DNA of 64,000 nt from Streptomyces sparsogenes (GTDB taxonomy: Bacteria > Actinomycetota > Actinomycetes > Streptomycetales > Streptomycetaceae): contig NZ_MAXF01000016.1 in NCBI RefSeq assembly GCF_001704635.1, positions 62,001 through 126,000 of the forward strand. The letters are read 5' to 3'. Of this stretch, positions 1 to 8,547 are shown in pieces. Both the position numbers and the translations under genes were made by a program. The notes beneath the pieces were generated by a model that did not search any database, was not told the DNA's origin, and saw only the letters and a program-made list of their open reading frames with translations. The number at the start of each line of letters is the position of its first letter. The stretch's first letter is position 1.

Positions 1-1116
1 GACCGCTGGCTGCTGAGCGAGCTGGGCACGCTGACCGACCAGGTGACGCAGGCCCTGGAGGCGTACGACACCCAGCGCGCCGGCAAGCTGCTGTCCGCGT
101 TCGTCGACGACCTGTCCAACTGGTACGTGCGCCGCTCCCGCCGCCGCTTCTGGCAGGGCGACGCGGCCGCGCTGCGCACCCTGCACGACGTGATCGAGAC
201 GGTCACCCGGCTGATGGCCCCGCTCGTCCCCTTCATCACCGAGCGGGTCTGGCAGGACCTGGTCGTCCCGGTCACCCCGGACGGCCCGGAGTCCGTGCAC
301 CTGGCCACCTGGCCGGAGGTCGACAAGGACCTGATCGACCCGGACCTGTCGACCCGGATGGCGCTGGTGCGCCGCCTGGTGGAGCTGGGCCGCGCGACCC
401 GCGCCGAGTCCGGGGTCAAGACCCGCCAGCCGCTGTCGCGCGCGCTGGTCGCGGCGTCCGGCTTCGAGTCGCTGTCCGCGGAGCTGCGCGCGCAGATCGA
501 GGAGGAGCTGAACGTCTCGTCCCTGGCCTCCCTGAGCGAGGTCGGCGGTTCGCTGGTGGACACCACGGCGAAGGCCAACTTCCGCGCGCTGGGCAAGCGC
601 TTCGGCAAGGGCACCCAGCCGGTCGCCAAGGCGATCGCCGAGGCGGACGCGGCCGCGCTGTCGGTGGCGCTGCGCGAGGGGACGGCGTCGGTGGTCGTGG
701 ACGGCGAGACGGTCCCGCTGTCCGCGGACGAGGTGATCATCACCGAGACCCCGCGCGAGGGCTGGTCGGTCGCCTCCGACGCGGGCGCGACGGTGGCCCT
801 CGACCTGGAGATCACCCCGGAGCTGCGGCGCGCGGGCCTGGCCCGTGACGCGATCCGGCTGATCCAGGAGGCCCGCAAGAACAGCGGTCTGGACGTCGCC
901 GACCGGATCGCGCTGCGCTGGCGTTCCGCGGACGAGGAGGTCCGTACGGCGCTGACCGACCACGCCGCGCTGATCGCGGACGAGGTCCTGGCGACGGACT
1001 TCGCGTCCGCCGACGGTGACTTGGCCGACGGTGGCCTGGGCGAGGGCGACTCCGGCTACGGCGAGGAGTTCTCCGACGAGGGCCTGAACCTCTCGTTCCG
1101 CCTCCGCAAGGCGTAA
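1..1116 (+). CDS. ileS: Isoleucyl-tRNA synthetase, C-terminal part (5' truncated by window edge)
   Basis: Charges tRNA-Ile with isoleucine in the cytosol. The reading frame is open from base 1, beginning DRWLLSEL, the conserved start of the class I anticodon-binding helical domain of Ile/Val/Leu synthetases. WYVRRSRRRFW and the block around VPFITERVWQDLV are typical of that domain. The last ~150 residues are the C-terminal extension of actinobacterial IleRS. The HIGH and KMSKS catalytic motifs lie outside the window, so only about a third of the protein is visible. The TAA stop is followed by two strong hairpins. Identity is confident; the family assignment rests on domain pattern and position next to divIVA. 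Confidence 0.95.
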   Translation, partial: DRWLLSELGTLTDQVTQALEAYDTQRAGKLLSAFVDDLSNWYVRRSRRRFWQGDAAALRTLHDVIETVTRLMAPLVPFITERVWQDLVVPVTPDGPESVHLATWPEVDKDLIDPDLSTRMALVRRLVELGRATRAESGVKTRQPLSRALVAASGFESLSAELRAQIEEELNVSSLASLSEVGGSLVDTTAKANFRALGKRFGKGTQPVAKAIAEADAAALSVALREGTASVVVDGETVPLSADEVIITETPREGWSVASDAGATVALDLEITPELRRAGLARDAIRLIQEARKNSGLDVADRIALRWRSADEEVRTALTDHAALIADEVLATDFASADGDLADGGLGEGDSGYGEEFSDEGLNLSFRLRKA

Positions 1117-1128
1117 TCCCGTTCCGGT

Positions 1129-1169
1129 GAGCGCCGGAGGGGGCTGCACGGCAGCCGCCTCCGGCGCTC
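1129..1169 (+). terminator. Hairpin terminator after ileS
   Basis: A perfect 12-bp outer stem (1129-1140 with 1158-1169) continues, past one mismatch, into a 6-bp inner stem (1142-1147 with 1151-1156). It begins 12 nt after the ileS stop. There is no U-tract, as is common in Streptomyces. Confidence 0.75.
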
Positions 1170-1223
1170 CGCGCTTCCACCGAGGTCCGCGAGACCGGCG
1201 CCGGTTGAGGGCGCACAAGCGAC

Positions 1224-1254
1224 CCGGGCCCGGGAGCGATGCTCCCGGGCCCGG
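1224..1254. terminator. Perfect 14-bp hairpin, probable terminator of the division operon
   Basis: The arms 1224-1237 and 1241-1254 are exact reverse complements (CCGGGCCCGGGAGC) around a 3-nt loop. The hairpin lies about 50 nt past the divIVA stop on the minus strand and about 110 nt past ileS. It therefore probably ends divIVA transcription and may back up the ileS terminator. Confidence 0.7.
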
Positions 1255-1305
1255 ATCGTATGACTGCCGACGTCACGCGCTGCGCGCGTTACGCGCGCCG
1301 CCGCG

Positions 1306-2412
1306 TCAGTTGTCGTCCTCGTCGATGAGGAACCCGCGCATGGGGCTCGGCGCCTGCTGCATCGGCTGCGGGCTCTGCGGCCGCACCGGGGCCATCGGCT
1401 GGGTCATCGCGGGGGACATCTGCTGCTGGCCGCCGTAGGACGGCGCGCCGCCGCCCTGGGTGTGGCCGCCCATGGACTGGTTGCCGCCCATGGTGTGGCC
1501 GCCCATCGTGCCGGCGCCGGCCGAGGCCATGGAGCCGGTCATGGACGGGGACGGCGGCAGCGAGGCGGTCGCCGGGGTGCGCGGCGGGGCCAGCGAGTCG
1601 TCGGCCTGGTTCTCCAGCTGGCGCAGCTGGCTCTCCAGGTACGACTTCAGCCGGGTGCGGTACTCGCGCTCGAAGCCGCGCAGGTCCTCGACCTTGCGCT
1701 CCAGCGTGGCGCGGGCCGACTCCAGCGAGCCCATGGCGACGCGGTGCTTCTCCTGCGCGTCCCGCTCCAGCGCGTCGGCCTTGGCGCGGGCGTCCCGCTC
1801 CAGGCCCTCGGCGCGGCTGCGGGCCTCGCCGACGATCTTGTTGGCCTCGGAACGGGCCTCCGCGATCGCCTGGTCGGCGGTCTGCTGCGCGAGCGAGAGC
1901 ACGCGCGCGGCGCTGTCGCCGCCCGGGCCCTGGCCCGGCTGCGGCATCTGCGGACCGCCGGGGCCGCCCATCGGGCCGCCCATGGGGCCACCGGGGCCCA
2001 TCGGGCCGTTCTGACCCATCGGGCCGGGGCCGCCCTGCCCCATCGGACCCGGACCGCCCTGACCCATCGGGCCTGCCGGCAGCTGCGGGGCACCGCCCGG
2101 GAGTTGGGGCGGGCCTCCCATCTGCTGCTGGCCGGGCGGCACGGGCTGCGGTCCGGATATGGCGGCGGGCACGGGGGCGCCGGGTCGCTCCTGCTGTTCC
2201 GGAGGTTTGCGCATATTCTGCTGCTGACTCTGCGCGGCGGCCCGCGTCGCGGCGGCCAGCTTGGCGCGCAGGTCCTCGTTCTCCCGCAGCAGGCGGGTCA
2301 GTTCGGCTTCGACCTCGTCGAGGAAGGCATCGACCTCGTCCTCGTCATAGCCTTCTCGGAGGCGGACGGTCGTGAACTGCTTGTTCCGCACGTCCTCGGG
2401 GGTCAACGGCAT
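1306..2412 (-). CDS. divIVA: DivIVA/Wag31 polar growth and septum-site protein
   Basis: Cytoskeletal coiled-coil protein that marks hyphal tips and branch sites and directs apical wall growth. The N-terminus MPLTPEDVRNKQFTTVRLREGYDEDEVD is the conserved membrane-curvature-binding DivIVA domain, followed by a short coiled coil (to about residue 70). Residues about 75-165 form a Pro/Gly/Met/Gln-rich linker with repeated PMGQGGPG units. A long charged coiled coil follows (about 170-265), then a second Gly/Met/Gln-rich tail ending RGFLIDEDDN. The 368-aa length suits Streptomyces DivIVA. A GAGGTGA ribosome site precedes the ATG. It is the last gene of the ftsZ-sepF-divIVA string, 49 nt after the YggT gene. 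Confidence 0.95.
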   Translation of the reverse strand: MPLTPEDVRNKQFTTVRLREGYDEDEVDAFLDEVEAELTRLLRENEDLRAKLAAATRAAAQSQQQNMRKPPEQQERPGAPVPAAISGPQPVPPGQQQMGGPPQLPGGAPQLPAGPMGQGGPGPMGQGGPGPMGQNGPMGPGGPMGGPMGGPGGPQMPQPGQGPGGDSAARVLSLAQQTADQAIAEARSEANKIVGEARSRAEGLERDARAKADALERDAQEKHRVAMGSLESARATLERKVEDLRGFEREYRTRLKSYLESQLRQLENQADDSLAPPRTPATASLPPSPSMTGSMASAGAGTMGGHTMGGNQSMGGHTQGGGAPSYGGQQQMSPAMTQPMAPVRPQSPQPMQQAPSPMRGFLIDEDDN

Positions 2413-2461
2413 CTCTAACTCACCTCAACGTAGTCGTCGGCAATCGGCAAGACCGTATCGT

Positions 2462-2758
2462 TCACACGCTGCTCGCAAAATTGCGGACGACGGAGATCAC
2501 GATCCAGACGATGATCATCAGAACGAAGAAGGACAGGTCGAGCGCCACACCCCCGAGACGCAACGGCGGGATGAACCGCCGCAGAAGCTTCAGCGGCGGA
2601 TCGGTGACAGTGTAGGTGGCCTCGAGGATGACCACCATCGCCTTACCGGGTTGCCATGAGCGGGCGAACTGGAAGACGTAGTCCATCACCAGCCGGAAGA
2701 TCAGCACGATCAGGAAGCAATACAGCGCGATGTAGATCACCTGCAGTGCGACGTCCAT
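2462..2758 (-). CDS. YggT family small membrane protein
   Basis: A 98-aa integral membrane protein with two hydrophobic segments (about residues 5-28 and 75-93) and the conserved central TVTDPPLKLLRRFIPPLRLGG motif of the YggT family. Its molecular role is not established. The usual place of the family, between sepF and divIVA in Gram-positive division clusters, suggests an envelope or division accessory role, which is inference. It sits 72 nt downstream of sepF and 49 nt upstream of divIVA and is probably co-transcribed with both. Confidence 0.85.
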   Translation of the reverse strand: MDVALQVIYIALYCFLIVLIFRLVMDYVFQFARSWQPGKAMVVILEATYTVTDPPLKLLRRFIPPLRLGGVALDLSFFVLMIIVWIVISVVRNFASSV

Positions 2759-2830
2759 CCCGCGCGTCCCTCTCCCCTTGCGTGCTCGGCCGTACGGCCT
2801 GTTGTTGTCTCGGTGTTGCCGTGTTGCGTC

Positions 2831-3445
2831 TCAGCTTTGGTTGAAGAACCCGCCCTCTGCGATACGGGCCTTGTCCTCCGCCGTGACATCGACGTTAGCA
2901 GGAGACAACAGGAACACCTTCTGAGTCACCCGCTCAATGCTCCCATGGAGGCCGAAGACGAGTCCGGCCGCAAAGTCGACAAGTCGCTTCGCGTCCGTGT
3001 CGTCCATCTCCGTCAGATTCATGATCACCGGGGTGCCCTCACGGAAGTGTTCCCCGATAGTACGGGCCTCGTTGTAGGTCCTGGGGTGCAGCGTCGTGAT
3101 GCGGTACGGCTCTCGCTCGGACACGACCTTGGGCATGATCACCGGCGCGTTCTTCTCCAAGTTATGACGTTCAGGTGTGATGGATGCCACGGGGGCGATT
3201 CGCGCGGGTCGCCCGGTTTCCGCTGCGAGCGGGGCGGGTTCACGCTGCGCCGGGGGGTGGACGACTCGTACAGATTCGCCCCTCTCCGGACGGGGCTCGG
3301 TCTCCGCCACCTGATGCCTGCGACGATCCCGCTCGGGCTCCGGTTCGGGCTCGAACTCGTCGTCGGGGTCGAATCCCCGGCCGTCGTACCCATCGTCCTC
3401 CACGAGGCCGAGGTAGACCGCCATCTTGCGCATCGCGCCGGCCAT
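2831..3445 (-). CDS. sepF: SepF cell division protein (membrane anchor of the FtsZ ring)
   Basis: SepF tethers FtsZ filaments to the membrane through an N-terminal amphipathic helix and polymerises through its C-terminal domain. Visible here are the N-terminal [18 protein letters not shown] helix, a charged disordered linker (about residues 18-110) rich in Glu, Arg and Pro, and a compact C-terminal domain with the family sequence around [23 protein letters not shown] followed by [11 protein letters not shown]. The 204-aa length is normal for Streptomyces. A 123-nt gap separates it from yggS and could hold an internal promoter. Confidence 0.95.
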   Translation of the reverse strand: MAGAMRKMAVYLGLVEDDGYDGRGFDPDDEFEPEPEPERDRRRHQVAETEPRPERGESVRVVHPPAQREPAPLAAETGRPARIAPVASITPERHNLEKNAPVIMPKVVSEREPYRITTLHPRTYNEARTIGEHFREGTPVIMNLTEMDDTDAKRLVDFAAGLVFGLHGSIERVTQKVFLLSPANVDVTAEDKARIAEGGFFNQS

Positions 3446-3511
3446 TCTCTGCGTCCTCCGCTCTGTGGTGGATCGGCTCCGCCACCGGATGCCTTGGATC
3501 CACGCGGCCTG

Positions 3512-3527
3512 CCCGCCTTTTGGCGGG
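3512..3527. repeat. Short inverted repeat upstream of sepF
   Basis: CCCGCC (3512-3517) and GGCGGG (3522-3527) flank TTTT. The hairpin lies in the yggS-sepF gap, about 67 nt before the sepF start. It may be a weak terminator or processing site. Function is not shown. Confidence 0.3.
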
Positions 3528-3568
3528 AATGACCATATTTTGTGCTGTGGTCCGACTTCTTCGCGACG

Positions 3569-4288
3569 TTACCGGAGCCTGGGTCGGACTCCGAGCACCG
3601 CCGTGCCGACGCGCACATGTGTCGCTCCGGCCGCCACCGCGTCCTCGAGATCCGAGCTCATCCCGGCCGAGACCATGTTCGCAGCAGGATGGGCCGCGCG
3701 CAGGCCGGATGAGATTTCCATCAGCCGATCGAAGGCCGCCCGGGGCCGCCCCGCGTACGGTCCGGCCAGCGGCGCCACGGTCATCAGCCCGTCAAGGCGC
3801 AGCCCCGGGGCCGCCACCACCGCGTCGGCGAGCGCCTCGACTCCGTCCGGCGCGACACCTCCCCTGCTTCCCTGTTGACCCGACTCCGCGTCGAGCGCGA
3901 CCTGGATCAGACAGCCGAGTTCACGGCCGGCCCCCACCGCGGCGCGGGACAGCGCGTCCACCAGCCGCTTGCGGTCGACGGATTGCACCATATCGGCATA
4001 ACTGGCCACCGATCGCACCTTATTGGTCTGCAATTGCCCGACAAAGTGCCAAATCAGCGGGAGATCGGCGCATTCGGCCGCTTTGGGGGCGGCGTCCTGA
4101 TCGCGGTTCTCGGCCACATGGTGAACGCCGAGTTCCGCGAGGATCCGGACATCGCTCGCCGGGTAGGTCTTGGTCACCACAATCAACGTGACTTCTTCAC
4201 GTTTGCGGTTGGCTGCCGCACAAGCCGCGGAGATACGTTCCTCCACGCGGGCCAGGTTGTCGGCCAGTTCCGTTCTGCGATCCGTCAC
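3569..4288 (-). CDS. yggS: YggS/YlmE family pyridoxal-phosphate homeostasis protein
   Basis: Single-domain PLP-binding protein of the alanine-racemase-fold PLPBP family. It maintains free PLP and amino-acid balance and has no clear enzymatic activity. The PLP lysine lies in IVVTKTYPASDV (about residue 39), and the phosphate-binding end in SAGMSSDLEDAVAAGATHVRVGTAVLG. The usual G of the HH-x-GEN motif reads A here (HHVAENRDQ). The start is a GTG 3 nt after the pgeF stop, so the two genes are almost certainly co-translated. Family members commonly sit between ftsZ and sepF. Confidence 0.9.
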   Translation of the reverse strand: MTDRRTELADNLARVEERISAACAAANRKREEVTLIVVTKTYPASDVRILAELGVHHVAENRDQDAAPKAAECADLPLIWHFVGQLQTNKVRSVASYADMVQSVDRKRLVDALSRAAVGAGRELGCLIQVALDAESGQQGSRGGVAPDGVEALADAVVAAPGLRLDGLMTVAPLAGPYAGRPRAAFDRLMEISSGLRAAHPAANMVSAGMSSDLEDAVAAGATHVRVGTAVLGVRPRLR

Positions 4289-4291
4289 GAC

Positions 4292-5023
4292 TCAGCCGCC
4301 CAACCAGACATAGCTCGCGAGCCGCCCGGTGGTGCGCTCGCGCCGGTACGAGAAGTGGTCCGTCGATTCCAGCGTGCAGACGTGGGGCTGACCCTCCGTC
4401 GGCACGCCCGCACGTGCGAGCTGGGAGCGCACGCCGGCGGTCACGTCCACCGCCGGAGTGCCCCAACTCGTCTCGGCCCATGCCTCGGGCACGACCTCGG
4501 CGACCTCGGCGCGCATCGCCTCGGGGACCTCGTAGCAGCGTCCGCAGACCGAGGGCCCGGTGCGGGCGAGGATCCGGGCGGGGTCCGCGCCCAGTTCGGT
4601 CATGGCCCGCACCACCGCGGGGACGACCCCGGCGACCAGGCCCGGCCGTCCGGCGTGCGCGGCCCCGGCGACGCCCGCCACCGGATCGGCCAGCAGCACC
4701 GGGGTGCAGTCGGCGGTGAGGACGGCGAGGGCGAGTCCCCGACGCGCCGTCACCACCGCGTCCACCGCGGGGACCTCCCGGTCCCCCCACGGTCCGTCGA
4801 CCACGGCCACGTCACGGCCGTGCACCTGGTTCATCCAGACGACGTCGGCCGGGTCCAGGCCCAGCGCCTTGGCCGCCAGCTCGCGGTTGGTCCGTACGGC
4901 CGCCGGGTCGTCGCCGACCGCGCCGCCGAGATTGAGCTCGTCATACGGAGCGGCGCTCACTCCGCCCCACCGGTCGGTGAAGGCGAAGTGCGCGCCGCTC
5001 GCTTCGTACTGTTGCGCTATCAC
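4292..5023 (-). CDS. pgeF: PgeF/YlmD peptidoglycan editing factor (multicopper-oxidase-fold laccase-domain protein)
   Basis: Member of the DUF152 family. The E. coli member hydrolyses misincorporated L-Ser from muropeptide precursors, and other members act as purine nucleoside phosphorylases/deaminases. Conserved metal-site segments are LTADCTPVLL, GAAHAGRPGLVAGVV and GPSVCGRCYEVP, giving the Cys/His ligands. The N-terminal FTDRWGGVSAAPYDELNLG is family-typical. The 243-aa length is normal. The GTG start has only a weak ribosome site. Position between ftsZ and yggS is conserved and supports a wall-related role. Confidence 0.88.
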   Translation of the reverse strand: MIAQQYEASGAHFAFTDRWGGVSAAPYDELNLGGAVGDDPAAVRTNRELAAKALGLDPADVVWMNQVHGRDVAVVDGPWGDREVPAVDAVVTARRGLALAVLTADCTPVLLADPVAGVAGAAHAGRPGLVAGVVPAVVRAMTELGADPARILARTGPSVCGRCYEVPEAMRAEVAEVVPEAWAETSWGTPAVDVTAGVRSQLARAGVPTEGQPHVCTLESTDHFSYRRERTTGRLASYVWLGG

Positions 5024-5067
5024 TTCTGGATCGCTTCAGGATCGCCGTGGTGCCATGTCGCCACGGC

Positions 5068-6312
5068 TCACTTGAGGAAGTCCGGCACGTCCAGCTCCTC
5101 GGCCTGGCTCTCCGGGTACGGACGGGCCAGCGGGACCTGGGGGGCGGGCATCGGGGTGGACGGCACCTCGGCGACCGGGGTCGGCTCGGGCGCGAGGGGC
5201 TCCTCCTCGCGCGGGGTGACGCTGCCGAGCCCGCCGAAGGACGGCCGGCTGCCGGTGTCGGAGGAGGTGCGGCCCGTGCTCGGGCCGGTGGAGCCGAGGG
5301 TCTCGTCGCGGCTGCCGCCGCCGTAGGAGGAGCCGAGCACCTTGTCGCGGTTCTTGGCCGGGGGCTGGCCGCCGTCGAAGCCGGCCGCGATGACGGTGAC
5401 CCGGACCTCGTCGCCGAGCGCGTCGTCGATCACCGCGCCGAAGATGATGTTCGCCTCGGGGTGGGCGGCCTCACTCACCAGCTGCGCGGCCTCGTTGATC
5501 TCGAACAGGCCCAGGTCGGAGCCGCCGGAGATGGAGAGCAGCACGCCGCGGGCGCCGTCGATGGAGGCCTCCAGCAGGGGCGAGGAGATCGCCATCTCGG
5601 CGGCGGCCACCGCGCGGTCGTCGCCGCGGGCCGAGCCGATGCCCATGAGCGCCGAGCCGGCCTCGGACATCACCGACTTGACGTCCGCGAAGTCCAGGTT
5701 GATCAGGCCCGGGGTGGTGATCAGGTCGGTGATGCCCTGGACGCCCGACAGCAGCACCTGGTCCGCGGACTTGAACGCGTCGAGCACGCTCACCTGACGG
5801 TCCGAAATGGACAGCAGTCGATCGTTCGGAATCACGATCAGGGTGTCGACCTCGTCGCGCAGCCCCGCGATGCCGTCCTCGGCCTGGTTGGCGCGGCGGC
5901 GGCCCTCGAAGGTGAACGGACGGGTGACCACACCGATCGTCAGGGCGCCCAGGGAGCGGGCGATGTTGGCCACGACGGGGGCGCCGCCGGTGCCGGTGCC
6001 GCCGCCCTCGCCCGCGGTGACGAAGACCATGTCGGCCCCCTTGAGGACCTCCTCGATCTCCTCACGGTGGTCCTCGGCGGCCTTGCGGCCGACATCGGGG
6101 TTGGCCCCGGCGCCGAGGCCGCGGGTGAGTTCCCGGCCGACGTCGAGCTTGACGTCGGCGTCACTCATCAGCAGGGCCTGCGCATCGGTGTTGATCGCGA
6201 TGAACTCGACGCCCTTGAGCCCGACCTCGATCATCCGGTTGATGGCATTCACGCCACCGCCGCCGATGCCGACGACCTTGATGACTGCGAGGTAGTTCTG
6301 CGGTGCTGCCAC
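5068..6312 (-). CDS. ftsZ: FtsZ tubulin-like cell division GTPase
   Basis: Forms the cytokinetic ring; in Streptomyces it also forms the ladders that divide sporulating hyphae. The GTG at 6312 gives [20 protein letters not shown], the conserved N-terminus, and has GAGAGG 8 nt upstream; an in-frame GTG at 6348 would add 12 residues without family support. The tubulin signature GGGTGTG and T7 loop [11 protein letters not shown] are intact. The C-terminus [10 protein letters not shown] is the conserved peptide that binds SepF and other partners. The protein is 414 aa, with a Ser/Thr/Pro/Glu-rich linker before the tail slightly longer than the ~399-aa S. coelicolor form. Its own regulatory region lies upstream (6313-6589). 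Confidence 0.97.
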   Translation of the reverse strand: MAAPQNYLAVIKVVGIGGGGVNAINRMIEVGLKGVEFIAINTDAQALLMSDADVKLDVGRELTRGLGAGANPDVGRKAAEDHREEIEEVLKGADMVFVTAGEGGGTGTGGAPVVANIARSLGALTIGVVTRPFTFEGRRRANQAEDGIAGLRDEVDTLIVIPNDRLLSISDRQVSVLDAFKSADQVLLSGVQGITDLITTPGLINLDFADVKSVMSEAGSALMGIGSARGDDRAVAAAEMAISSPLLEASIDGARGVLLSISGGSDLGLFEINEAAQLVSEAAHPEANIIFGAVIDDALGDEVRVTVIAAGFDGGQPPAKNRDKVLGSSYGGGSRDETLGSTGPSTGRTSSDTGSRPSFGGLGSVTPREEEPLAPEPTPVAEVPSTPMPAPQVPLARPYPESQAEELDVPDFLK

Positions 6313-6408
6313 GTCGAAGGCCTCTCGCCTCGAGTTACGTGTCGCCACCCCGCCGTTGCCGCGGTGCGCCGACTGATGCCGAATGGGACGGTTCTGATCG
6401 CCGACCCC

Positions 6409-6433
6409 AACCCTAACGCTGAAGTTTAGGGTT
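6409..6433. promoter_or_regulatory. Perfect inverted repeat in the ftsZ leader
   Basis: AACCCTAA (6409-6416) and TTAGGGTT (6426-6433) are exact inverted 8-mers 9 nt apart. The site lies about 97-121 nt upstream of the ftsZ start codon. It could be an operator or an mRNA hairpin; no known regulator motif was recognised. Confidence 0.45.
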
Positions 6434-6468
6434 ACCAGTGCCTCTGTTTCCTGGACTCTTCGGAACAG

Positions 6469-6473
6469 GACAC
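6469..6473. promoter_or_regulatory. GACAC motif upstream of ftsZ (WhiA-like)
   Basis: GACAC is the core recognised by the sporulation regulator WhiA, and ftsZ is an established WhiA/WhiB target in Streptomyces. The 5-mer alone is weak evidence; position in the ftsZ upstream region makes it plausible. Confidence 0.35.
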
Positions 6474-6527
6474 TAAGTCGACAAGCGGCGCGCGTTCAAT
6501 GAACACGCCGAACCTCCCGTTTTTCTT

Positions 6528-6542
6528 TTCACCCTATGTGAT
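6528..6542. promoter_or_regulatory. Candidate BldD box upstream of ftsZ
   Basis: TTCACCCTATGTGAT matches the palindromic BldD consensus nTnACnC(A/T)GnGTnAn at every fixed position except one (A for G at position 9). BldD represses ftsZ in vegetative Streptomyces hyphae, so the location fits. Distance to the ftsZ start is about 215 nt. Confidence 0.5.
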
Positions 6543-6589
6543 CACCCAGCGGGCTAGCCAACCAGGGTCCTGGCCTGCCGCGATGCGTG

Positions 6590-7387
6590 TCAACTGTGCG
6601 CCACGGCGGGGGCGGTCGGCGCCTGCACGTCGTAGCGCTCCGCGTCCGGCTCGGCCTTCATGAGCGCGGTGAGCGTCTTGGCCTTCGCCGCCCCGCGCTC
6701 GGAGCTGCCCCACACCACCGTGCGGCCCCGGGTCAGCCCCAGCGTGATCGAGTCGAAGGAGCGGACGCGCACCGTGAGGGTGTCCGCCCGGACCGTCTCG
6801 GGCAGTTGGGTGATCACGGCCACTGCCTCGCGGCGCAGCCTGGCCGCGCCGAAATGGCGCGAACTGGGCGACCGGCCCGCCTCCACTTTCAGCAGCGGAA
6901 CGCCCTTCGGTGCCTGTGAGACGGTCGCGAACAGCACGCCCTCCTCGTCCACTTCGACGAACTTCCCGTTCTTCTCGACGAGCGCCTCGGGCCTGCGCTC
7001 GGTCACCCGCACGGCGACGGTGTGCGGCCAGGAGCGGGAGACGTCCACGTCCGCTATGCGTGGCAGCCGCGCCCGCAGCCTGCGCTCCACGCCGCCGGTG
7101 TCCACCGCCACCAGCGGCTCGTTGAGCGGGACGTCGGCGGCCCGGCGTACCTCGTCCGGGGTGAGGACGGCCGTGCCGCTGACGGTCACCCGCTCGGCCC
7201 GCAGCCAGCTCGATCCGTACAGCAGCCAGGTGACGCCGGAGCCGAGGAGCGCCACCGCCACCCCCGTGACCAGCAGCGTGCGGCGGCTGGGCGGGCGGAG
7301 GCGGCGGCGTGCCCTGAGAAGGGGCGGGGGCGGGCCGGGCGGCGGCGTCCGTCGGGCACCGCTCTTGGCGGTCGTCGCTCCGGCCAC
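6590..7387 (-). CDS. ftsQ: FtsQ/DivIB divisome membrane protein
   Basis: Bitopic divisome protein linking FtsL and FtsI to the ring. The GTG at 7387 is chosen because it is preceded by a strong AGGAGGAG ribosome site (about 7391-7398) and gives 265 aa, close to S. coelicolor FtsQ; the open frame continues upstream through murG without meaning. It has a short basic Pro-rich cytoplasmic tail, one membrane helix (TLLVTGVAVALLGSGVTWLLYG), then a POTRA domain starting WLRAERVTVSGTAVLTPDEV and the FtsQ beta domain. It lies between murG (65-nt gap) and ftsZ. Confidence 0.93.
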   Translation of the reverse strand: MAGATTAKSGARRTPPPGPPPPLLRARRRLRPPSRRTLLVTGVAVALLGSGVTWLLYGSSWLRAERVTVSGTAVLTPDEVRRAADVPLNEPLVAVDTGGVERRLRARLPRIADVDVSRSWPHTVAVRVTERRPEALVEKNGKFVEVDEEGVLFATVSQAPKGVPLLKVEAGRSPSSRHFGAARLRREAVAVITQLPETVRADTLTVRVRSFDSITLGLTRGRTVVWGSSERGAAKAKTLTALMKAEPDAERYDVQAPTAPAVAHS

Positions 7388-7390
7388 GCT

Positions 7391-7398
7391 TCTCCTCC
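7391..7398 (-). promoter_or_regulatory. Strong ribosome-binding site fixing the ftsQ start
   Basis: AGGAGGAG on the minus strand ends 3 nt before the GTG at 7387. The long frame here runs far upstream of ftsQ, so this site decides the start. Confidence 0.7.
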
Positions 7399-7452
7399 TG
7401 TTCCCGGCCGGTGGCCCCCGGGGGGCGCCTTCCGGTCCGGCTCGCCGTACGC

Positions 7453-8541
7453 CTAGCGGCGGGCGGCGATCGCCTCGTACACCATGCCGACCAGCAGATC
7501 GTCGGCGTCGCGGCGGCCGAACTCGGCGGCGCGCCGGGACATCTCGTACAGCCGGTGCGGGTCGCCGAGCACCGGGAGCACATTGCCCTGCACCCACTCG
7601 GGGGTCAGCTCCGCGTCGTCGACCAGCAGCCCGCCGCCGGCCTTGACCACGGGCTGGGCGTTGAGCCGCTGTTCGCCGTTGCCGATGGGCAGCGGGACGT
7701 AGGCGGCCGGCAGCCCGACGGCGGACAGCTCGGCGACGGTCATCGCGCCCGCGCGGCAGAGCATCATGTCCGCCGCGGCGTACGCGAGGTCCATCCGGTC
7801 CACGTACGGTACCGGGATGTAGGGCGGCATACCGGGCATGTTGTCCACGCGCGGCAATTCGTTTTTCGGTCCGACCGCGTGGAGGATCTGGATTCCGGCC
7901 CGCTGGAGGAACGGGGCGACCGCCTGGACCACCTCGTTCAGCCGGCGCGCGCCCTGGGAGCCGCCGGAGACCAGCAGGGTGGGCAGGTTCTGGTCGAGGC
8001 CGAAGGCGGCGCGCGCCTCGGGGCGGACCGCCGCCCGGTCGAGGGTGGCGATGGAGCGGCGCAGCGGGATGCCGACGTAGCGGGCGCCGCGCAGCTTGCT
8101 GTCCGGGGTGGAGACCGCGACGAACTTGGCGTAGCGGGAGCCGATCTTGTTGGCGAGGCCGGGCCGGGCGTTGGCCTCGTGGACGATGATGGGCACGCCG
8201 AGCCGCTTGGCGGCCAGATAGCCGGGCAGGGCCACATAGCCGCCGAAGCCGACCACGCAGTCGGCCTTGGTGCGCTCCAGGATCTGCTCCGCGGCCTTGA
8301 TCGTGCCGCGCAGCCGCCCGGGGACGGTGATCAGCTCGGGGGTCGGCTTGCGTGGCAGCGGTACGGCGGGGATCAGCCCGAGTTCGTAACCACGCTCGGG
8401 CACGAGTCGGGTCTCCAGTCCCCGCTCCGTGCCGAGCGCCGTGATCCCCACGGTCGGATCCTGCCTGCGCAGGGCGTCCGCGAGGGCGAGCGCGGGCTCG
8501 ATGTGGCCGGCGGTCCCCCCACCGGCGAGTACGACATGCAC
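7453..8541 (-). CDS. murG: MurG UDP-GlcNAc:lipid I glycosyltransferase
   Basis: Transfers GlcNAc from UDP-GlcNAc to lipid I, making lipid II on the inner membrane face. A GT-B fold enzyme: the N-terminal [18 protein letters not shown] glycine-rich loop and [15 protein letters not shown] bind the lipid I pyrophosphate, and the C-terminal domain has [15 protein letters not shown] and the UDP-GlcNAc site around [19 protein letters not shown]. The 362-aa length is normal. It starts 6 nt after the ftsW stop. Confidence 0.96.
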   Translation of the reverse strand: MHVVLAGGGTAGHIEPALALADALRRQDPTVGITALGTERGLETRLVPERGYELGLIPAVPLPRKPTPELITVPGRLRGTIKAAEQILERTKADCVVGFGGYVALPGYLAAKRLGVPIIVHEANARPGLANKIGSRYAKFVAVSTPDSKLRGARYVGIPLRRSIATLDRAAVRPEARAAFGLDQNLPTLLVSGGSQGARRLNEVVQAVAPFLQRAGIQILHAVGPKNELPRVDNMPGMPPYIPVPYVDRMDLAYAAADMMLCRAGAMTVAELSAVGLPAAYVPLPIGNGEQRLNAQPVVKAGGGLLVDDAELTPEWVQGNVLPVLGDPHRLYEMSRRAAEFGRRDADDLLVGMVYEAIAARR

Positions 8542-8547
8542 CGAAAT

